Assembly: GCF_000970455.1 (NCBI RefSeq)
Contig: NZ_LAJG01000042.1
Coordinates: forward strand, 1-64,000
Reading direction: 5' to 3'
Origin: Devosia soli
GTDB lineage: Bacteria; Pseudomonadota; Alphaproteobacteria; Rhizobiales; Devosiaceae
DNA length: 64,000 bases
Every line of letters starts with the position of its first letter. Within the stretch, counting starts at the first letter, position 1. The notes beneath the pieces are model-generated. The model did not search any database. It had not been told where the DNA came from and saw only the letters and a program-made list of their open reading frames with translations. Shown here piece after piece: positions 15,569 to 24,784 of the stretch. The position numbers and the translations under genes were made by a program.

Positions 15569-16618
15569 ATGACAACGCGAATTGAATATAATTCAATTCA
15601 ATATTTGCGAGCTGTCGCAGCGTTGTCTGTTGTCGCCGACCATCTGAGCATTCAGTTCTCTCGCATTGGCAGTCCGATCGGGTTCACCGACCTTCTGGCT
15701 GCGGGCGTCGACCTCTTTTTCGTCATCAGCGGCTTCATCATGTTCGTCACGACGAAGGATAGCGATGTCACCCCGGTCCAGTTCTATAAAAAGCGCATTG
15801 TCCGGATCGTGCCGCTTTATTGGTTCTTCACCAGCATAATGGTGGTTGCAGCGCTCGCCGCGCCACGACTTCTCGGCAGTGGCAAGTTCGACCTCGCGCA
15901 CATCGTCTCGTCCTACCTGTTTCTGCCCTATCCGCATCCGGTGGTCGACGCCATCTACCCGGTGCTCGTGCCCGGCTGGACGCTCAATTACGAGATGTAT
16001 TTTTACGCCATCTTCGGCATGGCGCTGTTGCTGCCGGCCAAGGCAAGGCTCTGGTCGGTCGGCGCCGTTCTCGTCTCACTTTCGGCTCTTGGCGGGTTGT
16101 TCTCCCCCAACAATGCGGCGCTCGAATTCTGGACCGATGCCATCATCCTCGAATTTCTGTTCGGCATGATCATCGCCGCCGCGCTGACCAATGATCGGAT
16201 TCGGCTCAGTCGTGCGCCGGCCTGGGGGCTCATCGCTCTTGGCGTCTTGATGCTTTTCATTCCCTACTCCGCCAGCGTCGGCCTCTCGCGCGCCTGGTTC
16301 TTCGGCGTCCCGACGGCTCTGGTTCTCGCCGGGTTTGTGATGCTCGATCGGCTCGGCGATATTGGCCGCTGGCGCGTGCCCAAATTGCTCGGCGACGCGT
16401 CCTATTCCATCTATCTCTCGCATGGCATGACCCTGTCGGCACTCACGCAGGTTTGGAAGAAACTCGACCTCGGCGGCGATCTGCCAGCCATCGCTTTCTT
16501 CGTCACCATCGGCATGGCCGCAAGCACCTGCATCGGCATCGCCGTCTACTTCACCATAGAGCGGCCAATGACCCGCCTCTTTGCCGGCACACGGCGGATC
16601 CGCCCTGTACACGCCTGA
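15569..16618 (+). CDS. Acyltransferase 3 family (OafA-like) membrane protein
   Basis: A 349-residue integral membrane O-acyltransferase with about ten hydrophobic helices. Family landmarks are IQYLRAVAALSVVADHLSIQ at the start (with the catalytic-type His in VVADH), FFVISGFIMFV, and SYSIYLSHGM near the C-terminus. Such enzymes acetylate or succinylate sugars of surface polysaccharides from the cytoplasmic donor pool. It stands alone, convergent with chrA. A second, diverged family member lies at 24781-25815. Confidence 0.88.
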   Translation: MTTRIEYNSIQYLRAVAALSVVADHLSIQFSRIGSPIGFTDLLAAGVDLFFVISGFIMFVTTKDSDVTPVQFYKKRIVRIVPLYWFFTSIMVVAALAAPRLLGSGKFDLAHIVSSYLFLPYPHPVVDAIYPVLVPGWTLNYEMYFYAIFGMALLLPAKARLWSVGAVLVSLSALGGLFSPNNAALEFWTDAIILEFLFGMIIAAALTNDRIRLSRAPAWGLIALGVLMLFIPYSASVGLSRAWFFGVPTALVLAGFVMLDRLGDIGRWRVPKLLGDASYSIYLSHGMTLSALTQVWKKLDLGGDLPAIAFFVTIGMAASTCIGIAVYFTIERPMTRLFAGTRRIRPVHA

Positions 16619-16620
16619 TC

Positions 16621-17814
16621 CTAGGCCGCAGCACCCAGGAGCCCGCCAGTGGTCGCCAAACTTATAACGACGAAAAGCGGCGGCACTTTCCAGCTTATCA
16701 GCGCGACGAACCCGGCCAGCGCGATGGCAAAATCGAGTGGGGTCAGGACGGCGCTCGTAAAGACCGGATCATAGAGCGCCAGCGCCAGAATACCGACGAC
16801 GGCAGCATTGGCCCCGCGCATGGCGGCCTGCGCCAAGGCATCGGCGCGCAGTTGCCGCCAGAATGGCAGAGCCGCGAGAAGGATCAGCATCCCCGGCAGA
16901 AAAATGCCGGCTAGGGCCACCATGGCTCCCGGCACGCCGTTGGGCACCTGCGCGCCCGCCGCACCGAGATAGGCTGCAAAGGTAAAGAGGGGGCCGGGCA
17001 TGGCCTGCGCTGCGCCATAGCCGGCAAGAAAGGTGTCCTGTGTCAGCCAACCCTGGCCAACCGTGCCGGCTTCGAGCAAAGGCAGAACCACATGCCCCCC
17101 ACCAAACACCAGAGCACCGGCGCGATAGAAGGTGTCGAACAAGGCCAGACCCGGCCCACCCGCAGCGATCAGGGGGAGGATGGCGAGGAGAAACACGAAA
17201 AGGACCAGAGCCAAGAGCCCTGAACGCCGAGACACTCGTACTTCTTCGATAGTCTCGCGTTGGGCGCTGCCATCACGGCAGAGAGCCAAACCCAAAATGC
17301 CGCCCAGTACGATTGCGCCCACCTGTGCCCAGACGCCGCCGAGCAGCGCCATGACAGCAACAGCCAGCACCGCAATCGCTGCACGCTGCCGGTCCGGTGT
17401 CAGGCTCCTCGCCATGCCCAGTACCGCTTGCGCCACAACGGCAACGGCAACGAGTTTGAGCCCATGGAGAACACCCTGCGCGATGGGGCCATCGAGCGCT
17501 GCCGCGCCATAGGCAAAAGCCACCATTAAGAGGGCGGAGGGCAGCGTAAACCCGACCCACGCTGCGGCTGCGCCGAGCGGCCCGGCGCGCTCGAGGCCAA
17601 TGGCAAAACCCACCTGGCTAGAGGCCGGACCCGGCAGGAACTGGCAAAGCGCGACGAGATCGCCATAGGCCCGGTCGTCGAACCAGCCGCGGCGCGTCAC
17701 GAACTCATCGCGAAAGTAACCCAGATGGGCTATCGGCCCCCCAAAGCTGGTAAGCCCGAGTTTGAGAAAAGCGAGAAAGACCTCGATTGCCGATCCGGCT
17801 CGCTTCGCGTCCAC
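16621..17814 (-). CDS. chrA: Chromate transporter ChrA
   Basis: A 397-residue two-domain (long-chain) CHR protein. The N-terminal half has FGGPIAHLGYFRDEFVTRRG followed by LCQFLPGPASSQVGFAIGL, and the C-terminal half repeats the pattern with FGGGHVVLPLLEAG and GYGAAQAMPGPLFTFAAYLG. About ten to twelve membrane helices are expected. ChrA exports chromate, probably driven by the proton-motive force. The start is GTG. Its stop is 2 bp from that of the acyltransferase. No chrB regulator is next to it. Confidence 0.9.
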   Translation of the reverse strand: MDAKRAGSAIEVFLAFLKLGLTSFGGPIAHLGYFRDEFVTRRGWFDDRAYGDLVALCQFLPGPASSQVGFAIGLERAGPLGAAAAWVGFTLPSALLMVAFAYGAAALDGPIAQGVLHGLKLVAVAVVAQAVLGMARSLTPDRQRAAIAVLAVAVMALLGGVWAQVGAIVLGGILGLALCRDGSAQRETIEEVRVSRRSGLLALVLFVFLLAILPLIAAGGPGLALFDTFYRAGALVFGGGHVVLPLLEAGTVGQGWLTQDTFLAGYGAAQAMPGPLFTFAAYLGAAGAQVPNGVPGAMVALAGIFLPGMLILLAALPFWRQLRADALAQAAMRGANAAVVGILALALYDPVFTSAVLTPLDFAIALAGFVALISWKVPPLFVVISLATTGGLLGAAA

Positions 17815-17826
17815 TATCCCAAGCCC

Positions 17827-18711
17827 TTATTTCTGCACGACAACTTCCGTGTCATGCACCATGGTTTGGAAGCGTGACGGTATGGTGACAGTGCCCTGGC
17901 CATAGGCCACGACGGCGCCGGAGCAGAAGTCATAGCGGCTTGCGCGATCGGCCCAGATCTTCAGTTGCTGGAGCGAGCGATCGACGCCAATGGATTGCTC
18001 ATGTGGCGTTTCGACGAGAAGATTATCGAGCGCATAGGAATAGCTGTCATGGCGATAATTCACCGCCCGCACGAACCACTCGATGTGATGCGTGTTCTCA
18101 AACCGCCGTGCCGCAACATCGGCTGCGGCATTGGGGTCGAGATTTGTCAGGCTCTGTAGCGCCACCTCGCGGTTGCGGTCGACTTCGAGCACCGCGCAGA
18201 TGCTCGCAAACGTCGTCGGCAGTGTGTCGAGATCGGCTAGGATATGCCGCTCGAGCGTGGCGTAGCGCACACGCGACGATTGATAATATTCGCGCTTGAG
18301 CCAGGCATAATAGCGGTCGGTCTTGAAGGTGAAGTCCTTCGGCCGGCTGATGCGGGTGCGTTGCATTTCCGCCTGGGTATCGAACATCCAGTCCTTGGCC
18401 TGGGCCGCGACCAGAAAGCGCCAGGTGCGGTCATGCATCTCGCGTTCCTGGTCGGTCTGGTTGAAGTTCGAAACCGGCTCGCGTTGCCGCGCCATGAACG
18501 TGCCGACCGCAGGCAACACGTCGTCGTGCAACACGCTCGGCCGCGCCCGGCCGAAATCGCCCACCGGCCGCGCCGCACAGGCAACGACCAGACCGGCGAT
18601 CAGCGCGGTGCCAATCACTCGAAGAGCGCGCGGCAAAATTTCAGACGCGCTTGCGACGACGCCGAGACGGGTCGAGACGGTCATTGGGTGGCGGCGGCGT
18701 ACCGCGTTCAT
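17827..18711 (-). CDS. Uncharacterised lipoprotein
   Basis: A 294-residue protein with a late N-terminal signal ending in a lipobox (ALIAGLVVAC, Cys at about residue 45), preceded by an unusually long charged stretch. A start at the second Met (18684) would shorten that leader. The mature part is polar and helix-rich (FNQTDQEREMHDRTWRFLVA) with no recognised domain. It lies 12 bp upstream of chrA on the same strand and may be transcribed with it. Function is unknown. Confidence 0.65.
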   Translation of the reverse strand: MNAVRRRHPMTVSTRLGVVASASEILPRALRVIGTALIAGLVVACAARPVGDFGRARPSVLHDDVLPAVGTFMARQREPVSNFNQTDQEREMHDRTWRFLVAAQAKDWMFDTQAEMQRTRISRPKDFTFKTDRYYAWLKREYYQSSRVRYATLERHILADLDTLPTTFASICAVLEVDRNREVALQSLTNLDPNAAADVAARRFENTHHIEWFVRAVNYRHDSYSYALDNLLVETPHEQSIGVDRSLQQLKIWADRASRYDFCSGAVVAYGQGTVTIPSRFQTMVHDTEVVVQK

Positions 18712-18924
18712 AACGTACCCCGGTGAACAAAAATATCTGAGCGTCTCCGGGTTGTCTTGGCCCGGGTCGTGCGGGTCGATCCCGCAATTGGAACATAAGC
18801 AGCTTTCCCAAGCTGACCTCCTTTGGCGCGCCGCTCCCCCGTCCCTAGTGGAGGCAGCGAGTTTAGTGATTCCCCCGGCACGACGACGCTCTTCGTGCCT
18901 GGCCCTATTAAGAGATCGTCAAGG

Positions 18925-18940
18925 TTAACGGACTGCTAAC
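18925..18940 (+). promoter_or_regulatory. Near-consensus CtrA-type site upstream of the DUF2336 gene
   Basis: The site reads TTAA-CGGACTG-CTAAC, one mismatch from TTAA-N7-TTAAC. It lies 68-83 bp before the DUF2336 start in a 296-bp divergent intergenic region that shows no other gene. The proposed role is inferred. Confidence 0.3.
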
Positions 18941-19007
18941 GAATTTTAGGCAATGTGAAACCAGAACGCGCCGAGGGCGCAAAAAATGTCGATGGTTCCG
19001 CCCGATC

Positions 19008-20171
19008 ATGCTTGGTTTTCAGCCTTACGAAACCTTCCAGCTCCTTATCGAAACAGGCGGTGTCGACCGCACCAATACCCTGCTGATCGCGGCCTGCGAC
19101 GCCTATGCCCGGCGCGGTCGCCCGACCGGTCCTGAAATGGAACAGTTCGAGGCCCTCGCCACCCGCCTCTTCCAGGCGGCGAGCCCCCAGGCCCGCGCCA
19201 AAGCCGCAGCAATCCTGGGCCGGAGCGAACTTTTGTCGCCAACGCTCGAGCAGGTCGTGGTCGAACATATCGGGGAAGATCTCATCTCGTTCCTCCAGCA
19301 CGCGCAGGAACTTTCCGACCGCACCATGCTCGATGTCATCGCCCGCTACGATGTCGGCGCAGCCGCCACCATCGCGAGCCGCAAGAACCTGACTAATGTC
19401 GTCCTCGCCAAACTCTTCCAGATGAATTCGCGTAAGGTCTACCGGGCGCTCGCGACCAATCTCGACATCAGCCCGCGCGGCGCCTATCTCAGCGCCCTCG
19501 CCCGCTCCGCGCAGATGGACCATCTCGTTGCCGAAGCCCTTGGCAACCGTAAGGATTTCGACGCCGCGCTCCTCGCGCCGGCCTTTTTCGATCTCTCCGA
19601 TGCCCACCGTATCCGCGTCATCCAGGCCTTCGCCAATCGCGAAACTCCGGCCGCCCCGATCCAGCGCACCATCGAGCAGCTGTCGGTGGCAACGCCAGAA
19701 CTGACCAAGGCGCTGATGAAGCTCTTCTCGGAAAACCGCCGTCCGGAAGTGACCCGCCTTCTCGCCCAGATTACCGGGCTCGACGAAGTCCGCTGCGGCC
19801 AGATCGCCCATGACGTAACCGGGGCTTCGACCTTCGTCGTCCTGCGCGGCTTCGGCGTTTCCGCCTATGACGGGCTCAAGGTTCTGATCCACGCGACGAG
19901 CCACGACAGCGAACGCTCGCGTGCCCTGGCCGATTTCGCCTCGCTTTTTGCGACGGTCTCGGCCGAATCGATGGCCTATCTGATGAGCGCCTGGCGCGGC
20001 GAAGTTAACCTTCTCGACCTCTCCAAGCCCCAGTATCGCCCCGTCACCATGCCAAGCCGCCGCACGCCGGCCCCTGCCGCATCGGGCTCTACGGGCGCAG
20101 GCTCGGGCAATGCCGTGGTCGAACAGGCCATGGTTGCCCTCTCCCGCATCGGCGCACGCCGCGCGGGCTAG
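19008..20171 (+). CDS. DUF2336-domain protein
   Basis: A 387-residue soluble, all-helical protein of the alphaproteobacterial DUF2336 family. Repeated helical pairs are visible, for example AAAILGRSELLSPTLEQVVV, DVIARYDVGAAATIASRKNL and LAKLFQMNSRKVYRALATNL, resembling HEAT-like repeats. The last 35 residues form an Ala/Pro/Gly-rich linker and a short helix. The family's function is not established. It is monocistronic and closed by a strong bidirectional terminator. Confidence 0.82.
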   Translation: MLGFQPYETFQLLIETGGVDRTNTLLIAACDAYARRGRPTGPEMEQFEALATRLFQAASPQARAKAAAILGRSELLSPTLEQVVVEHIGEDLISFLQHAQELSDRTMLDVIARYDVGAAATIASRKNLTNVVLAKLFQMNSRKVYRALATNLDISPRGAYLSALARSAQMDHLVAEALGNRKDFDAALLAPAFFDLSDAHRIRVIQAFANRETPAAPIQRTIEQLSVATPELTKALMKLFSENRRPEVTRLLAQITGLDEVRCGQIAHDVTGASTFVVLRGFGVSAYDGLKVLIHATSHDSERSRALADFASLFATVSAESMAYLMSAWRGEVNLLDLSKPQYRPVTMPSRRTPAPAASGSTGAGSGNAVVEQAMVALSRIGARRAG

Positions 20172-20193
20172 GCAACCTCACCCGATTTTAGTG

Positions 20194-20224
20194 AGAACCC
20201 CGGGCTAGCTTAGCCCGGGGTTCT
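20194..20224. terminator. Bidirectional terminator between DUF2336 and DUF1491 genes
   Basis: A perfect palindrome with 14-bp arms (AGAACCCCGGGCTA at 20194-20207, TAGCCCGGGGTTCT at 20211-20224) and a 3-nt loop. It contains the stop codon of the minus-strand DUF1491 gene (20205-20207) and can serve both convergent transcripts. Confidence 0.7.
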
Positions 20225-20558
20225 TGACGATATCGATCCCCGGATCGTCGCCGCGGAGGTCGAGGCTGATCACCCACAAATCGGGATCGAACTCGGTTTC
20301 CCGCGCTATGCGCTGGCGCACCAGGTCAGGCTCGACCCGGTTAAACCGGCGTTGAAACATCAGGGCGGCGCTGTCACCGCGACTGACCATGGGGGCCGGC
20401 GTAAACAGCGAGCGCGTCCCATCGAGATGATCGACCTCGATGAAGACCTGACCGGCGATCGGATCGCCGCGACGGGCCACCACGCACATATTGCCCTGGT
20501 CATTGTGCCGGCGCACAAAGGCCATGCACCAGATATCGCTTCTCAGGCTGCCGGCCAC
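20205..20558 (-). CDS. DUF1491 family protein
   Basis: A 117-residue alphaproteobacterial DUF1491 protein: SLRSDIWCMAFVRRHN at the start, then the conserved MCVVARRGDPIAGQVFIEVD strand and PDLWVISLDLRGDD at the end. Function is unknown. The start codon is GTG and shares one base with the stop of the upstream peptidoglycan-binding gene, so it is the last gene of a coupled kinase/peptidoglycan-binding/DUF1491 cassette. The terminator overlaps its stop codon. Confidence 0.85.
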   Translation of the reverse strand: MAGSLRSDIWCMAFVRRHNDQGNMCVVARRGDPIAGQVFIEVDHLDGTRSLFTPAPMVSRGDSAALMFQRRFNRVEPDLVRQRIARETEFDPDLWVISLDLRGDDPGIDIVKNPGLS

Positions 20559-21829
20559 TAGATCGTCGCGCCGGCATCGCGCAGCAGGTCGACGAGATCA
20601 GGCTGCACCTGACCGGTAATCTTGTAGCGATGGAAATTTTCGAATTCGCGGATTGCTCGAGCCGTTTCCGGTCCAGGATTGCCATCGATATTGCCGCGAA
20701 AGAAGCCAAGGCTCGCCAGACCGCGCTGGATATCGGACACCAGTTCCTTGTCGGTCGCGGGCCGGGCTGCCTGTGGCCGCGCCGCTGAAGGCGCCGAGGG
20801 CGGTGTCTGCTGGACAAGCGCTGGCGGCGGCGTCACGGCCTGGGGTGTGGCGATTTGAGCGGGTTGCACGGGAGCCGGCATGGCTTGGGAGGGGACGCTG
20901 ACCGTCGGAATGGGCGGATTGGCAACGGGTTGCGGCGTACGCGCCCCATCAACGGCGGCCACGATCGAATCGATCGTGCTGGCAGCGGCAACGCCTACAG
21001 TGTCGACGGCATTCTCCACCGGTCCGAGCGGCGGTAACCGCTCAACCACACGATCCTGCTGCTGCTGAACCGGCGCGGGCTGCTGGATGGCAGGGGCAGG
21101 CGCGGCTGAAGCAAGCTGCACGGTTGGTGCAGGCGTGACCGGTGCGGCGACGGCTTGAGGCTGTGGAACCGGCTGGGTCACTGGCTGCGGTGCCGGAGCA
21201 GCATTGGCGGCGCGGCCCTCAGCGTCGGAGCCGAGAATGGCGGCGACGACACCGCTCGACAAGGCGCCCTGCGGCGCATAGCCGTTGCGTTCTTCGAAGG
21301 CGCGGATAGCCCGGGCGGTCATTGGACCATAATAGCCGTCGACGGTACCCTCGAAGAGTTTGAGCTCGGCGAGCTTTTTCTGCACGGCAAAGACTTCAGC
21401 ATTGCCGACCGGCTGATCGGGGATAACCTGTGGCTGCGTCGCGACGCCACCTGTCGTCTGGGGCGCGGCTTCGACGACCGGCGCGGGTTGGCCGGCTTCG
21501 GCAGCCTCCTGGCGCATCGAGGCGGGCGCCGGCACGGGAGCGACGGGTGAAACATCGGTCACTGGCACGGCGTAGGGGACCGCCGTGTCATGGGCGAAAA
21601 ACGGCGCCGGATGCCGTTGTGTCTGAAAATAGAGCGCGTTGCTGCTCGCCAGCGCGCTCATCGTGACAAGGGCGAGCACGCCGGTCGAGGCGGCCGGGGC
21701 GCGCATGTAGCGGGCAAATGCCCATTGCGCCCCACGCGCCAGATTGGCCATGAGGACGCTACCGGCCATCAGCGGTAGCTGGGTCAGCGTGCTAGCCGTC
21801 ATTGCGCTTTTCTTTTTTCGTTTTGCCAT
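20558..21829 (-). CDS. Membrane-anchored protein with two peptidoglycan-binding domains
   Basis: A 423-residue protein. A basic N-terminus (MAKRKKKS) and a hydrophobic segment near residues 45-66 suggest a single membrane anchor. Two PG_binding_1 modules are visible: one near residues 145-195 (KLAELKLFEGTVDGYYGPM, then ARAIRAFEERNGY) and one at the C-terminus (IQRGLASLGFFRGNIDGNPG, then ARAIREFENFHRYKITG). They are joined by about 160 residues of Pro/Ala/Gln-rich linker. The start lies 31 bp inside the upstream kinase gene. It may tether the envelope or feed a cell-wall signal to the kinase; that is inference. Confidence 0.82.
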   Translation of the reverse strand: MAKRKKKSAMTASTLTQLPLMAGSVLMANLARGAQWAFARYMRAPAASTGVLALVTMSALASSNALYFQTQRHPAPFFAHDTAVPYAVPVTDVSPVAPVPAPASMRQEAAEAGQPAPVVEAAPQTTGGVATQPQVIPDQPVGNAEVFAVQKKLAELKLFEGTVDGYYGPMTARAIRAFEERNGYAPQGALSSGVVAAILGSDAEGRAANAAPAPQPVTQPVPQPQAVAAPVTPAPTVQLASAAPAPAIQQPAPVQQQQDRVVERLPPLGPVENAVDTVGVAAASTIDSIVAAVDGARTPQPVANPPIPTVSVPSQAMPAPVQPAQIATPQAVTPPPALVQQTPPSAPSAARPQAARPATDKELVSDIQRGLASLGFFRGNIDGNPGPETARAIREFENFHRYKITGQVQPDLVDLLRDAGATI

Positions 21830-23631
21830 GAAGTTTTCGGCGTCGACGCTGTCTCACGGTGAAGAGGTAGAACCGCGACAGTCTCTTCCAACTTGGTTGC
21901 CGGACCGTTTATGGGCAGCAGCACCGTCATGGTTGTCCCCGCTCCAATCTCGGACATGGCGCGCAGTGTGCCGCCATGAAGCTCGGCAAGACCCTTGACG
22001 ATCGACAGCCCGAGGCCAGTTCCCTCGTACTGCCGGTTGAGCCCATCCTGCGCCTGAAAGAATGGTTCGCCGATTCGTTCAAGCGCGACGGGCGCCATGC
22101 CGATGCCTTGGTCGCGTACGGCAAAGCTCAGTGACTGGCCCTGACGCTTGACCACGAGCGTCACCGTGTCGCCCTCGTGGCTAAACTTGATGGCGTTCGA
22201 GAGCAGGTTAATCAGGATCTGACGGCAGGCGCGCTCGTCTGCAAGCAACGAAGGCAAGTCCGGTTCGATCTCGGCCAAAAGCGTGATCGAGCGGCCCTTG
22301 GCCATGGATTCGACCATGGCAAAGCAGGCTGGCACGATCTCGTCCGGTTGGAAGCGCGCAGTGATGATCTCGAATTTTCCTGCCTCGATACGGCTCATGT
22401 CGAGCAGCATGCCGACAACGTCGAGCAGGTGCTTGCCACTTTGATGAATGAGGCCAGCATATTCGCGATGGGTCGGCGACAACTCGCCGCCAATGCCGGT
22501 GGTCATCATTTCCGAGAAACCGACGACGGCATTGAGCGGCGTACGCAGCTCATGGCCAATCGTGGCGAGGAACCTGGACTTGGCCTGCAACGCTTCTTCG
22601 GCCGAGCGCTTGGCCTCGGCCATGGACGCTTCCGCATCCTTGCGCTCGGTAATGTCGCGCATCAGCGCCGTGACTTCGAAGCGCCCGTTGCCGGTCTGCT
22701 CCTTGAGCGGCGAGAACCGCACTTCCACCCAGATGAACAGCGGCAGGCCGCGCGCGCCATGCGGATCGTCGCGGCGCATGCGCACCTCGATGGTGCGGCT
22801 GCGGCCGGCATAATTGGCATCGGCAAAGGCTGTAAGATAGGCAGGCCGATCCATGACATGGATGCGTTCGCCGAGCGAAGCAGAGCTCAGCTGGTAGCGC
22901 GGGCTGCCGAAAAGGGCCTCTGCGGAGGGCGAAGCGGAAAGGATATCGCCCTCGGCCGAAAACGAGAGGACCGTATCCTGCACATTATCGACGAGGTGCC
23001 GGTAAGTGTTGATCTGAGCCTTGTCGTGGACGACATAGCCGGCATTGATCGTGTGGGTCGTATGCGCAACGAGCGCCACGGCAACGCCGAACGCAAACGT
23101 TCCGGCAATCATGGCTTCGTTGGCTAGCGCCGCGTCTGTCGGCACCGAGAGCCAGGACCCTATGGCGCCAAATAGCAGCACGCCGCCAACGCTCAACCAG
23201 CTCCAGAGGCGAATCGTCTTGTCGGCCAGAAGCGCCGCGAGGATCGGCCCCATCAGTGTCACCGTCAGACCCATGTCGGCAAGACGCGAATCAACCAGCG
23301 TCAGCACCACGCCAGCGCCTATGATGCTGACAACCTGGGCAAGCGCGGCATCGTCATGGCGACCGCGGTGATAAAGAGCAAGGCTGAGCATGCCGCCGGT
23401 CAGGCCCACGCAGGCCAAGGCAAAACCGAGCGCGGATTTGCCGATCAGCGCCCACATGGCGAGCGGCATCAGCACCATGGAGGCAGCGATCATGAGGCGG
23501 GCATTGTTGGCGATCGTCTTGCGGCGCAGCACTTCGGGGCGCTGGGCCGACAGCGCGGTCGCGCCCTTTCCGCCTATGCCGAAAATACCGAGGCTACGCA
23601 TCACTTTACTCATACTCGAGACGCCACTCAT
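21799..23631 (-). CDS. PAS-domain sensor histidine kinase, membrane-bound
   Basis: A 610-residue kinase. Five or six membrane helices occupy about residues 25-190, followed by a PAS domain (about 205-335; VDNVQDTVLSFSAEGDILSA) and its PAC end (TALMRDITERKDAE). The HisKA box GHELRTPLNAVVGFSEMM has phospho-acceptor His360, and the HATPase region shows NLLSNAIKFS (N box), DQGIGM and GTGLGLSIVKG. No receiver domain or adjacent response regulator is present, so it probably signals to an unlinked partner. I use the ATG at 23631; starts at 23673 and 23613 are possible. It overlaps the next gene by 31 bp. Confidence 0.88.
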   Translation of the reverse strand: MSGVSSMSKVMRSLGIFGIGGKGATALSAQRPEVLRRKTIANNARLMIAASMVLMPLAMWALIGKSALGFALACVGLTGGMLSLALYHRGRHDDAALAQVVSIIGAGVVLTLVDSRLADMGLTVTLMGPILAALLADKTIRLWSWLSVGGVLLFGAIGSWLSVPTDAALANEAMIAGTFAFGVAVALVAHTTHTINAGYVVHDKAQINTYRHLVDNVQDTVLSFSAEGDILSASPSAEALFGSPRYQLSSASLGERIHVMDRPAYLTAFADANYAGRSRTIEVRMRRDDPHGARGLPLFIWVEVRFSPLKEQTGNGRFEVTALMRDITERKDAEASMAEAKRSAEEALQAKSRFLATIGHELRTPLNAVVGFSEMMTTGIGGELSPTHREYAGLIHQSGKHLLDVVGMLLDMSRIEAGKFEIITARFQPDEIVPACFAMVESMAKGRSITLLAEIEPDLPSLLADERACRQILINLLSNAIKFSHEGDTVTLVVKRQGQSLSFAVRDQGIGMAPVALERIGEPFFQAQDGLNRQYEGTGLGLSIVKGLAELHGGTLRAMSEIGAGTTMTVLLPINGPATKLEETVAVLPLHRETASTPKTSWQNEKRKAQ

Positions 23632-23911
23632 GCCGGCCCTGAAGCCGTTTTGCAGGGTCGCATGCGGCCCCACTCGTCTGATTGCCCATCAGATCTTTGT
23701 CGCGTTCACACTCGCGCGGCACCCCCTAAGACAGGCTTAAGTGGAGGGGCGCCAGAGCGGCTTTCACCCATTAGCGTAAACAAGGCGTTGCCCCGTTCCG
23801 AAAGTGCGAAACTCATTTGTTTCAAATTTTAAGAACTGAGCCCAGCCGCCCTTAAGACCCGCCGCATAGCTTGAAACCAAGATCGGGACAGGCCCGTTCG
23901 GAAGCTTTGTG

Positions 23912-24211
23912 ATGATGTTTCTTCTGCGTTCGGCATTTTGGCTCACCGTCGCTTTTCTGGTCATCCGGCCAGGCGTCGACGTGCGCGAAACAGCAGGCGA
24001 GGTGGCCAACGAGGCCATGGCGCGCGGCAGCCAGTTCGTGGCCGAACAGATCAACGCAATCGAATGCGACAGCCTGCAATGTCTTGGGGGCAAGGCGGTC
24101 ATCGCCGCTGCCCTCCCGCCAATCCCGCCCTCCGGCACACTCATGCATGACGTCGCGCCGCAGGACGATCCGGTTCCTTTTCCAAGACCTCGACCGGATC
24201 GGGCGGGCTGA
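23912..24211 (+). CDS. DUF5330-type small protein
   Basis: A 99-residue protein with an N-terminal hydrophobic segment (FLLRSAFWLTVAFLVIRPGV), a central helix (VANEAMARGSQFVAEQINAI), two close Cys in CDSLQCLGG and a Pro-rich end. This matches small rhizobial proteins labelled DUF5330. GGAAG sits 7 bases before the ATG at 23912; a GTG 3 bp upstream is an alternative start. It is probably exported or membrane-anchored. Function is unknown. Confidence 0.65.
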   Translation: MMFLLRSAFWLTVAFLVIRPGVDVRETAGEVANEAMARGSQFVAEQINAIECDSLQCLGGKAVIAAALPPIPPSGTLMHDVAPQDDPVPFPRPRPDRAG

Positions 24212-24355
24212 GGGTGCTCTTGTCCAGCGCCCGATAGTCTATCCAGTGGCTGCGTCCCCTGCCCAGGCGACGATATTCCAGCAACCACTGGCTCCTGCCG
24301 CAAGCACGTCAGCCCCGTGCTTGCGGCTTTTTCTTGCGCGCCATAGATAGGGGAT

Positions 24356-24784
24356 ATGACCCAGCCCCAGCCATTCCAGGACATCGCCGAAAACCTCTCC
24401 TTTCTTGATGATTGGGAGGATCGGTATCGCTATCTCATCGAGCTCGGCCAGGCCTTGCCCAAGCTTGAGCCGACCGAGCGGACGGACGCCAACAAGGTCA
24501 ATGGCTGCGTGTCACAAGTCTGGCTCGTCACCCAGCCAGTAAAGCAGGACGGCACGATCGCGCTTCACCTCAAGGGCGAAAGCGACGCCATGATCGTCCA
24601 GGGGCTCGTTGCGATTCTCCTCGCGCTTTATTCGGACCGTCCCGCCGCGGAAATCGCGGAGACCGATGCCGTGGCGATTTTCGACCAACTTGGCCTGCGC
24701 GAGCATTTGACGACGCAGCGCTCGAATGGGCTTGTTGCCATGGTCAACCGGATCCGCACGGATGCGCGCGCTCTGGCCCACTAG
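24356..24784 (+). CDS. sufE: SufE cysteine desulfurase activator
   Basis: A 142-residue SufE protein that accepts persulfide sulfur from SufS for Fe-S cluster assembly. The acceptor Cys51 lies in NKVNGCVSQVWLVTQ, the same position as in E. coli SufE. ENLSFLDDWEDRYRYLIELG at the N-terminus and the C-terminal GLREHLTTQRSNGL are also typical. The rest of the suf operon is not in the window, as is common for SufE in this order. The gene ends 4 bp inside the convergent acyltransferase gene. Confidence 0.92.
   Translation: MTQPQPFQDIAENLSFLDDWEDRYRYLIELGQALPKLEPTERTDANKVNGCVSQVWLVTQPVKQDGTIALHLKGESDAMIVQGLVAILLALYSDRPAAEIAETDAVAIFDQLGLREHLTTQRSNGLVAMVNRIRTDARALAH

Noticed and set aside
18765-18785. 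T-arm-like GCGGGTCGATCCCGC suggesting a tRNA
   Set aside because: The loop is too short and no acceptor, D or anticodon arm can be folded around it.
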